From positions 1 through 64,000 of the forward strand of contig JAJZME010000074.1 in NCBI GenBank assembly GCA_021803035.1: DNA of 64,000 bases, in the 5' to 3' direction. How positions within the stretch are numbered: position 1 is the first letter of the stretch; the number at the start of each line of letters is the position of its first letter. The notes below the pieces were generated by a model that saw only the letters and a list, made by a program, of their open reading frames with translations, had not been told where the DNA came from and made no database searches. Below are positions 57,583 through 64,000 of this stretch, in pieces. A program made the translations under genes and the position numbers. The DNA is from Acidobacteriota bacterium. Its GTDB lineage: Bacteria > Acidobacteriota > Terriglobia > Terriglobales > Acidobacteriaceae.

Positions 57583-59346
57583 ATGCCATCGATGTCGCCG
57601 AAGTCTTCTTCTTTCGGAAATTTCCCCGTTTCGGGCCATGTGGCGTACTTCTCCATGGAGATCGCCATTTGTCCGGAGATGCCCACCTATTCAGGCGGGT
57701 TGGGCGTTCTCGCCGGGGACACGCTGCGGTCGGCCGCCGATCTCGGCATTCCTCTTGTTGCCTTCACCCTGCTGCACCGTAAGGGCTACTTCCGGCAGCA
57801 TTTAGACCCTTCAGGCCTGCAAACCGAAGAGATTCAGCTCTGGAACCCAGCCGATTTCTGCACCGAAGAGCCCGCCCGCATCATGGTGTCGATCGAAAAT
57901 CGCGCAGTCACGGTTCGCGCCTGGCGCTACGACCTGGCCGGCTCAACCGGCCATATTGTGCCCATTTACCTGCTCGACACCGACCTGGATGAAAACTCGG
58001 GATGGGACCGCGGCCTCACCGACCACCTTTACGGGGGCGACACGAATTACCGCCTCCAGCAGGAGATCGTGCTGGGCATGGGCGGCGTGCGCATGGCTCA
58101 CGCACTGGGCCTGCACGTGAACGTCTATCACATGAACGAGGGCCATGCGGCTCTGCTCACCCTGGCCCTGCTTGAGAGCGAGCTGGGCGGCGGCCTGCTT
58201 GGCGCGGCCACGGAAGCGGATGTAGAGCAGGTGCGCCGCAAGTGCGTCTTCACCACCCACACGCCCGTGCCGGCCGGCCACGACCGCTTCTCGACCGAGC
58301 AGACCATTCGCATTCTGGGAAGCGAGCGCACCGCGCGGCTGGAGCAGCAGGGCTGCTTCCGCGACGGCCTGCTGAACATGACCCTGCTGGCGCTCCGCTT
58401 CTCCCGCTATGCCAACGGCGTAGCGATGCGGCACGGCCAGGTCTCCCGGGAGATGTTTCCGGAGTTCACCATCGGTTCAATTACCAACGGCGTGCACGCC
58501 CCAACCTGGACCTCGGAGCCCTTCCAGCAGATGCTGGACGAACACATTCCCGCCTGGCGGCGCGACACTCTGTACTTGCGCAACGCCATCGACCTGCCGG
58601 AAGAGAAGATCCTTACTGCTCACGCCCGCGCCAAAGACGCGCTGCTGGCCGGAGTCGCCACGCGCACCGGCGCCGTTCTCGATCCCAAAGTGCTCACGCT
58701 CGGCTTTGCCCGCCGCGCTGCCACCTACAAGCGTGCCACGCTGATGTTCAGTGACCCGGAGCGGCTGCAGAAGATCGCCGCCGCCGCTGGCGGCCTGCAG
58801 ATTCTCTACGCCGGCAAGGCTCACCCTCAGGATGAGCCCGGCAAGGCGCTGATTCATCTGGTGATGGAGAACGCCGCGCGCTTCTCCGACGGCGCATTGC
58901 GCATCGTCTACCTCGAGAATTACGCCTGGGACCTGGGCGCGATGCTGACCGCCGGCGTGGATGTGTGGATCAACACGCCGCGCCGTCCCTATGAAGCCTC
59001 CGGCACCAGTGGCATGAAAGCCGCGCTGAACGGCGTTCCCAGCCTCTCGATTCTCGATGGCTGGTGGATCGAGGGTTGGGTCGAAGGCATTACCGGCTGG
59101 GCCATCGAAGACGGCGCCAGCGACCAGCAGGAAGCCGAAGCGTTTTACAACAAACTGGAATCCGCCGTAGTGCCGCTCTACCGTGCCGAGCCAGAGCAAT
59201 GGGCGCGCATGATGCGCACCACGCTGGCCTTCAACGGCTCCTTCTTCAACACGGACCGCATGGTGAAGCAGTACCTGCGCAACGCCTACTACCCCGTCAA
59301 GTTGGCCGAGCCGGCAAAGGTCAACGAAGAGAGCCTGGTCGGCTGA
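57583..59346 (+). CDS. glgP: Alpha-glucan (glycogen) phosphorylase, short form
   Basis: GlgP releases glucose-1-phosphate from alpha-1,4-glucans. The 587-residue GT35 protein belongs to the short type without the long N-terminal regulatory region of the ~800-residue enzymes. It has [20 protein letters not shown] and [60 protein letters not shown] and the PLP site [20 protein letters not shown] with K479. GGAG lies 11 nt before the first ATG; a second ATG is at residue 4. It follows galK, so both feed the hexose-phosphate pool. Confidence 0.93.
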   Translation: MPSMSPKSSSFGNFPVSGHVAYFSMEIAICPEMPTYSGGLGVLAGDTLRSAADLGIPLVAFTLLHRKGYFRQHLDPSGLQTEEIQLWNPADFCTEEPARIMVSIENRAVTVRAWRYDLAGSTGHIVPIYLLDTDLDENSGWDRGLTDHLYGGDTNYRLQQEIVLGMGGVRMAHALGLHVNVYHMNEGHAALLTLALLESELGGGLLGAATEADVEQVRRKCVFTTHTPVPAGHDRFSTEQTIRILGSERTARLEQQGCFRDGLLNMTLLALRFSRYANGVAMRHGQVSREMFPEFTIGSITNGVHAPTWTSEPFQQMLDEHIPAWRRDTLYLRNAIDLPEEKILTAHARAKDALLAGVATRTGAVLDPKVLTLGFARRAATYKRATLMFSDPERLQKIAAAAGGLQILYAGKAHPQDEPGKALIHLVMENAARFSDGALRIVYLENYAWDLGAMLTAGVDVWINTPRRPYEASGTSGMKAALNGVPSLSILDGWWIEGWVEGITGWAIEDGASDQQEAEAFYNKLESAVVPLYRAEPEQWARMMRTTLAFNGSFFNTDRMVKQYLRNAYYPVKLAEPAKVNEESLVG

Positions 59347-59414
59347 ACCGCCCGCGGAACCAGTGAAACCGGCCGGCCAAGCCACCCGACAGATTGCGCC
59401 TGATGAGCCGCGGC

Positions 59415-59951
59415 TTACTTGCTCGCGTAAGCCTCTGAGACGTGTACCAGGTTCATGCGCCGCAGCAGGACGGGAACGCCAAAGGCCAAGGCGCAGACGA
59501 TAGCGGTCGAAGCCAGATCGTTGCGGTAGAAGGGAATGCCCGCCAGCATACAGGTTTCCAGCCCGGCCATGGTATGGGGATACATCCCGCTGCCGGCCCA
59601 GACGGCAAAGTTGGTGAGCACATAGAACGAGGTCGGCCCCAGCACCACGCCGGCCGCCACGCGCAGGAATGTGGTCCGGCTGCGCAGCAGGATCATGCCC
59701 AGCACGATCATCGCCGCATACCAGGACCAGGACATGGCATAAGCTCCCCAAACAAAGGCGTAGTGATAGGAGTGAACCGTCAGGAAGTAGTCAGTCGCCA
59801 TGAGCGCCACCAGGGGAAAGACCATCTCGCGCAGGGGACGCCGTGCGCCGAAGTACAGCAGAGCGCCGCCCACGGCAGTAAAGTTCCACCACCCGGCATG
59901 GGGCAGGACGCGGGTCAGTACGGCAAGCAGCACGAGCAAGTAAGCGAACAT
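59415..59951 (-). CDS. Small membrane protein, DUF6580-like / ECF S-component-like
   Basis: A 178-residue membrane protein with five to six helices (FAYLLVLLAVLTRVL; NFTAVGGALLYFG; VFPLVALMATDYFL; AAMIVLGMILL; VAAGVVLGPTSFYVLTNFAV; ASTAIVCALAFGVPVLL). The NFTAVGGALLYFGARRP start and FYVLTNFAVW segment resemble a family distantly related to ECF-transporter substrate-binding components; no solute can be named. GAGG lies 5 nt before the ATG at 59951. An upstream ATG at 59993 would add an acidic stretch with no clear purpose. It follows the YdjM-like gene on the same strand. Confidence 0.72.
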   Translation of the reverse strand: MFAYLLVLLAVLTRVLPHAGWWNFTAVGGALLYFGARRPLREMVFPLVALMATDYFLTVHSYHYAFVWGAYAMSWSWYAAMIVLGMILLRSRTTFLRVAAGVVLGPTSFYVLTNFAVWAGSGMYPHTMAGLETCMLAGIPFYRNDLASTAIVCALAFGVPVLLRRMNLVHVSEAYASK

Positions 59952-60116
59952 GAAAACCTCGATCTCTTCGATTTCCGGAACGTCTCCCCGCACTCAGCAT
60001 GGAAAAACGCTTCGGGGATGGAACTGGACTCACTTCATTCTCAGGTGTGGGCGTAAGCCGGTCAACTGCAATCATTTCACCGGGCCAATAAATTTTTCCA
60101 TCCCAGGCAAAGCCTG

Positions 60117-61235
60117 CTACCGCTGCTCTTTGCCATCCATCGCCTCGCCCGCAACCTCGTGTCCGTCGACGATATAAACCCAGCCGCTGAGCGGCGAGCG
60201 GCTGGCCGGGCCACGGTTGGGCAGAAACGAATAGCGAAAGCGCAGATCGGAGAACTCGACCGTCGTCCACTCGTGTCCGGGAGGCGGCTTTGGCGGCTCC
60301 ATGCCGGGCGCCGGCTCCTGGCCCACATCGCGCACCACGGCCCAGCTTCCCCAATTCAGGTACTCGCGGCCCAGGAAGCTTCGCCTGGCGGCCTCGACGG
60401 CGGGTGTCGCACGCGGTTTGTAGAGCACGTCGCGGTACGGGTCGCTGTTGATGGAGAGGGTCCAGGTATTAACCTCGGCGGTCTGGTAGAAGTTCGCGGT
60501 CTCAAGGATCACATGCCAGCGGAAGGGATTCAAGGGGTAAGGCTCAGCCGCGATGCGCGTGACCGGCGCCGCGGCAATAGTGGAGTTTTCAGCCAGGGTC
60601 ATGGCTTCGGCATGCTGCCACCAGCGCAGACAGCCCAGCGCCGCCATGGCCGAGAGCGCAAAGATGGCCCAGCCGCGCCCGCGAAACGGCTTGCGCCGCG
60701 CACCGATCTCGCGATCGGCCAGCCCCAGGAGCCACGGCATGATGAGAGCCGCCAGAAGCAGCGCCCACAACAGCGGATCAGCCACAAACATGAAGCTGCC
60801 CGCATACCAGCGGGCATTGAAGGGCAGAAACGGCCGTACGCCGTAGTTGTTGGTCCAGTCGAGCAGCACGTGGCTGAGCGCGGCCAGGAGCGCGGTGCAA
60901 TAAAGCCAGGGCCAGCGGACCGGCTGGCGCGGCGGCAGCGTTTCTCCATCGCGGCTGGGTGTCGTGCTCTTGCGGGCGCGGCGCCGCTGCCGCCAGAGAT
61001 GCCCCAGCCAGATGCCTCCCGCGACCACGCCGGCCATGACGGCCGCGCCCAGGAGGCTGTGCGTAAAGCCGCGATGATGCTTCAGCTCCTCGACCGGCCC
61101 GGCAAATCCCCAGAGCATGTCCAGGTCGGCGGCTTCGGCGGCCAGCACCGCGGCCAGCGTGGCGTAGGCCGTCTTGCGATTCAGCCCGGCGCGGCCGATG
61201 CAGGCCCCGGTGAGAAGGTGGGTGACAGGCTCCAT
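60117..61235 (-). CDS. YdjM/DUF457-type membrane-bound metal-dependent hydrolase
   Basis: A 372-residue protein. It begins MEPVTHLLTGACIGRAGLNR and has the conserved metal-site pattern of this family: THLLTG, an acidic EAADLDMLWG, HHRGFTHSLLG and HVLLDWTNNYGVRPFLPFNA. Five or so membrane helices end at about residue 220. The C-terminal ~150 residues are soluble and presumably periplasmic (RWHVILETANFYQTAEVNTW and FRYSFLP). The enzymatic activity of the family is predicted, not shown. A weak CAGGC-TTT-GCCTG hairpin at about 60105-60117 ends the gene. It diverges from the M3 peptidase. Confidence 0.83.
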   Translation of the reverse strand: MEPVTHLLTGACIGRAGLNRKTAYATLAAVLAAEAADLDMLWGFAGPVEELKHHRGFTHSLLGAAVMAGVVAGGIWLGHLWRQRRRARKSTTPSRDGETLPPRQPVRWPWLYCTALLAALSHVLLDWTNNYGVRPFLPFNARWYAGSFMFVADPLLWALLLAALIMPWLLGLADREIGARRKPFRGRGWAIFALSAMAALGCLRWWQHAEAMTLAENSTIAAAPVTRIAAEPYPLNPFRWHVILETANFYQTAEVNTWTLSINSDPYRDVLYKPRATPAVEAARRSFLGREYLNWGSWAVVRDVGQEPAPGMEPPKPPPGHEWTTVEFSDLRFRYSFLPNRGPASRSPLSGWVYIVDGHEVAGEAMDGKEQR

Positions 61236-61385
61236 GGAAATGTTACTTAGAGCATGGCACAACGCGCAGGCTGTGCGAAGAACTGATTCGGCCCGGAAAG
61301 CCGAATAGCAGGCGGAATTGACCAAACAGGCGAGTCGCTCTCAGAATGGTGGATACATTCACAAACAACAGGGGGCAGAGACGCT

Positions 61386-63557
61386 ATGAAGTTGTGCGCC
61401 GGGCCAAATCTTAGAGCATTCATCCTTCCAACCTGGATTGCGCTGGCCGCCATAGCGGCTGGGGGCTGCGTGGCGCAGGCGCAGCCCCCAGCCGCGAAGT
61501 TCGGGCCCTCGAATCCCTTTTACGCGTCCAGCACGCTGCCGTTTCATGCGCCGCCGTTCAACAAGATCAAGGACAGCGACTACCAGCCGGCCATCGAGGC
61601 CGGCATGGCGCGGCAATTGAAGGAGGTGGAGGCCATCGCCAACAATCCGGCGCCGCCCACCTTCGAGAACACGCTGGTGGCGCTGGAAAAGACAGGCCGG
61701 TTGCTCAACCGCGTGATGCAGGCGTTCAACTGCGTCACCGGCGCCAACACCGATCCGGCGCTGCAGAAGGTGCAGGCGGTGGAAGCACCGCGGCTGGCCG
61801 CGCACCAGGATGCGATCTATCTGAATGCGCGGCTGTTTGCGCGCATCAAGACGGTCTATGCCGAGCGGGCGGCGCTGCATCTGGATCCGGAGTCGCAACG
61901 CCTGCTCCAGTACGACTACGAGGAGTTTGTGAAGGCGGGCGCGCTGCTGTCCCCCGCCGACAAGGTGCGGCTGAAGAAGATCGACGAGACAGACTCGACG
62001 CTGGAAACTGCCTTCATGACCAGGCTGCTGGCAGCCACCAAGGCCGGGGGCTACTCCACCACCAACCCGGCGGCGCTGGCTGGCCTGAGTCCGGCGCAAA
62101 TGGACGCGGCCGCGCAGGCGGCGAAGGCGCGCGGCCAAAAGGGCTGGTTGCTGCCCCTGCAAAACACCACACAGCAGCCCGACCTGGCTTTTCTGACGGA
62201 CCGGGCCACCCGCAAGGCGCTGTTTGAGGACTCGTGGAATCGCACCGAGCGCGGCGGACCCAATGACACGCGCATTCTCATTGCGAGGCTGGCGAAGCTG
62301 CGCGCCGAAAAGGCCGCACTGCTGGGATTCCCGAACTACGCGGCCTGGGAGCTGACCGACCAGATGGCCAAAACCCCGCAGGCGGCCATCCACTTTGTGA
62401 ACGAGCTGGTTCCGGCGGCAACGGCCAAGGCGGCCAGCGAGGCCGCGGCGATCCAGGCGCTCATCGACAAACAGGGCGGCAACTTCAAGCTGCAGCCGTG
62501 GGACTGGGAGTTCTACGCGCAGCAGGTGCGCAAAGCCAAATACGACTTCGACGAAAACCAGGTGAAGCAGTACCTTGTGCTCAACAACGTGCTCGAAGAC
62601 GGCGTCTTCTATGCCGCCCACCAGCTCTACGGCATCACCTTCAAGGAGCTGCACAACATCCCGGTCTATCAGCCGGACGTGCGCGTCTTCGAGGTCTACG
62701 ACGCCAACGGCAAGCCGCTGGCGCTGTTCTACTGCGACTACTTCAAGCGCGACAACAAGCAGGGCGGCGCGTGGATGGACAACCTGGTGACCCAATCGAA
62801 GCTGCTGCACCGGATGCCGGTGGTCTACAACGTGGCCAACTTCACCAAGCCCGCGCCCGGGCAGCCGGCGCTGATCAGCTTCAGTGACGTGACCACCATG
62901 TTTCACGAGTTCGGCCACGCGCTGAACGCCATCTTTGCTGACACCGAGTACCCAAGCCTCTCGGGCGTGCAGACGCCGCGCGACTGGGTCGAGTTTCCTT
63001 CGCAGTTCAACGAGCACTGGGCCAGCTATCCGCAGGTCTTCAACCACTACGCGCGAGACTGGAAGACCGGCGCGCCCATGCCGGCCGCGCTGGAAGCCAG
63101 GCTGATGAAGGCCGCCACCTTCAACCAGGGATATAAGCTGACGGAGCTGCTGGCCGCGGCCGAGCTCGACCTGCAATGGCACACCCTGCCGGCCAGCGCG
63201 CCGCAGCAGAACCCTGACACCTTCGAGACCGCGGCGCTCAAAAAGACGCACCTGGACATCAGCTACGTTCCGCCACGCTACCGCTCGACTTATTTCCTGC
63301 ATATCTGGGCCGAAGGCTATGCGGCCGGCTACTACTCCTACCTGTGGACGGAGATGCTGGACGACGACGCATTCCAGTGGTTCCTGGATCATGGCGGCAT
63401 GACGCGGGCCAACGGCGACCGTTTCCGCCAGATGATCCTTTCCCGCGGTAACACCGAGGATCTGGCGAAGATGTACCGCAACTGGCTGGGCGCCGAGCCA
63501 AGCATCGAACCGATGCTGAAGTTCCGTGGACTGACGGAAACCTCGGGCGCAAAGTAA
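61386..63557 (+). CDS. Exported M3-family (oligopeptidase A/Dcp-type) metallopeptidase
   Basis: A 723-residue zinc peptidase that would degrade oligopeptides outside the inner membrane. The N-terminus has a hydrophobic export signal (FILPTWIALAAIAAGG) with a possible lipobox AAGGC at C28; signal peptidase I cleavage after AQA is the alternative. The zinc motif is FHEFGHALNAIF, with H507, E508 and H511, and the downstream ligand Glu lies in the FPSQFNEHWASYP region. YFLHIWAEGYAAGYYSYLWT and the GNTEDLAKMYRNWLG end are typical. It precedes ligA by 38 nt. Confidence 0.93.
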   Translation: MKLCAGPNLRAFILPTWIALAAIAAGGCVAQAQPPAAKFGPSNPFYASSTLPFHAPPFNKIKDSDYQPAIEAGMARQLKEVEAIANNPAPPTFENTLVALEKTGRLLNRVMQAFNCVTGANTDPALQKVQAVEAPRLAAHQDAIYLNARLFARIKTVYAERAALHLDPESQRLLQYDYEEFVKAGALLSPADKVRLKKIDETDSTLETAFMTRLLAATKAGGYSTTNPAALAGLSPAQMDAAAQAAKARGQKGWLLPLQNTTQQPDLAFLTDRATRKALFEDSWNRTERGGPNDTRILIARLAKLRAEKAALLGFPNYAAWELTDQMAKTPQAAIHFVNELVPAATAKAASEAAAIQALIDKQGGNFKLQPWDWEFYAQQVRKAKYDFDENQVKQYLVLNNVLEDGVFYAAHQLYGITFKELHNIPVYQPDVRVFEVYDANGKPLALFYCDYFKRDNKQGGAWMDNLVTQSKLLHRMPVVYNVANFTKPAPGQPALISFSDVTTMFHEFGHALNAIFADTEYPSLSGVQTPRDWVEFPSQFNEHWASYPQVFNHYARDWKTGAPMPAALEARLMKAATFNQGYKLTELLAAAELDLQWHTLPASAPQQNPDTFETAALKKTHLDISYVPPRYRSTYFLHIWAEGYAAGYYSYLWTEMLDDDAFQWFLDHGGMTRANGDRFRQMILSRGNTEDLAKMYRNWLGAEPSIEPMLKFRGLTETSGAK

Positions 63558-63568
63558 CCAGACGCACA

Positions 63569-63612
63569 GCGGCCGGCTCACTATAATCCTTAGCTATGAG
63601 TGAGCCGGCCGC
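63569..63612. repeat. 13-bp perfect inverted repeat bracketing the ligA -10 and start codon
   Basis: GCGGCCGGCTCAC (63569-63581) and GTGAGCCGGCCGC (63600-63612) are exact complements around an 18-nt centre that contains TATAAT (63582-63587) and the ligA ATG (63596-63598). The right arm encodes residues 2-6 of LigA. The element could be an operator or a cruciform. Confidence 0.7.
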
Positions 63613-64000
63613 GCACAAGATCGAAAAGCTGCGGGACGAGATTCGCCGCCACGAACATCTTTATTACGTCCTCGACGCACCCGAGATCAGCGACGCGCAG
63701 TACGACGCGCTGATGAACGAACTGAAGCGCATGGAAGCCGGGCATCCGGAGCTGATCACGCCGGACTCACCCACCCAGCGCGTGGGCGGCAAGCCCGCCG
63801 AAGGCTTCAGGAAGGCGGCCCACTCGCGTCCCATGCTCAGCCTCGACAACGCCTACTCCGCCGAGGAGCTGGCCGACTGGGACCGCCGCGTACGCGAACT
63901 GGCCGGCAATTTGCCGGTGGAGTACACGGCCGAGCTCAAGCTCGACGGCCTGAGCGTGGCGCTGCTTTACACGCCGGCGCGCGACGGCGGAGTGGCGCTT
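63596..64000 (+). CDS. ligA: NAD-dependent DNA ligase LigA (5' part, runs off the window)
   Basis: LigA seals nicks in DNA replication and repair using NAD+. Only the first 135 codons are present. MSEPAAHKIEKLRDEIRRHE, HLYYVLDAPEISDAQYDALM and NELKRMEAGHPELITPDSPT form the Ia domain that binds NMN. YTAELKLDGLSVALLY near the edge holds the adenylated lysine of the KxDG motif. TATAAT ends 8 nt before the ATG and there is no Shine-Dalgarno site. A perfect inverted repeat surrounds the start. Confidence 0.95.
   Translation, partial: MSEPAAHKIEKLRDEIRRHEHLYYVLDAPEISDAQYDALMNELKRMEAGHPELITPDSPTQRVGGKPAEGFRKAAHSRPMLSLDNAYSAEELADWDRRVRELAGNLPVEYTAELKLDGLSVALLYTPARDGGVAL

Overview
The window is a contiguous, GC-rich stretch of bacterial chromosome with tightly packed housekeeping and metabolic genes. 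I see no rRNA or tRNA gene, no CRISPR array, no insertion sequence and no prophage. The gene mix suggests Acidobacteriota, probably class Terriglobia: an oversized pyruvate:ferredoxin oxidoreductase, paired DUF3857/transglutaminase proteins, a fused LptF-LptG permease, an isoquinoline-oxidoreductase-like molybdoenzyme, secreted S53 and M3 peptidases, and fliD-fliS. This assignment is inferred from gene content only; no phylogenetic marker was compared.

Layout. 0-2.7 kb: tsaD and a secreted S53 peptidase, ending in a shared terminator. 2.7-12.5 kb: nifJ on the minus strand behind a 411-nt structured leader, then a minus-strand marR-clc-clc cluster facing a small ABM-domain gene. 12.7-15.2 kb: recA and a GT4 glycosyltransferase. 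15.2-19.7 kb: a minus-strand operon encoding a NuoE-like protein, a NuoF-GltD fusion and a HoxU-like protein. This is the most unusual locus in the window. 20-22.6 kb: a divergent two-gene molybdenum hydroxylase. 22.7-29.7 kb: rsmD, a lipoprotein, an MscS channel, nrdR, a degenerate M24 protein, NAD-type isocitrate dehydrogenase and a Tyr/Pro-rich secreted protein. 29.9-35.2 kb: asd, lysC, dapB and dapA, the aspartate-to-diaminopimelate pathway, interrupted by an opposing LamG-like gene. 35.2-41.1 kb: rhodanese, a molybdopterin oxidoreductase, nitroreductase, a YdcF-like protein, MerR and a YqjM-like flavoenzyme. 41.1-45.1 kb: two translationally coupled DUF3857 proteins. 45.3-51.1 kb: maf, a membrane protein, fused lptFG and an ABC exporter. 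51.2-54.4 kb: fliS, fliD, a truncated hicA with intact hicB, and cspA. 54.7-59.3 kb: a PLP decarboxylase, galK and glgP. 59.4-64 kb: two membrane proteins, an M3 peptidase and the 5' part of ligA.

How the genes fit together. PFOR makes reduced ferredoxin. The NuoE/NuoF-GltD/HoxU complex has an FMN/NADH module, many Fe-S centres and a second flavin/NAD(P) module, which is the parts list expected of a flavin-based electron-bifurcating transhydrogenase. With NAD-type IDH nearby, the window suggests active management of the ferredoxin, NADH and NADPH pools. This link is inference.

Regulation. At least nine genes have a TANNNT-like -10 element ending only 6-10 nt before the start codon and have no Shine-Dalgarno sequence, which suggests leaderless or nearly leaderless transcripts. 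Other genes (recA, the S53 peptidase, fliD, the lipoprotein) have strong Shine-Dalgarno sites. Perfect inverted repeats overlap the starts of asd and ligA and lie in the marR and nuoE divergent promoters.
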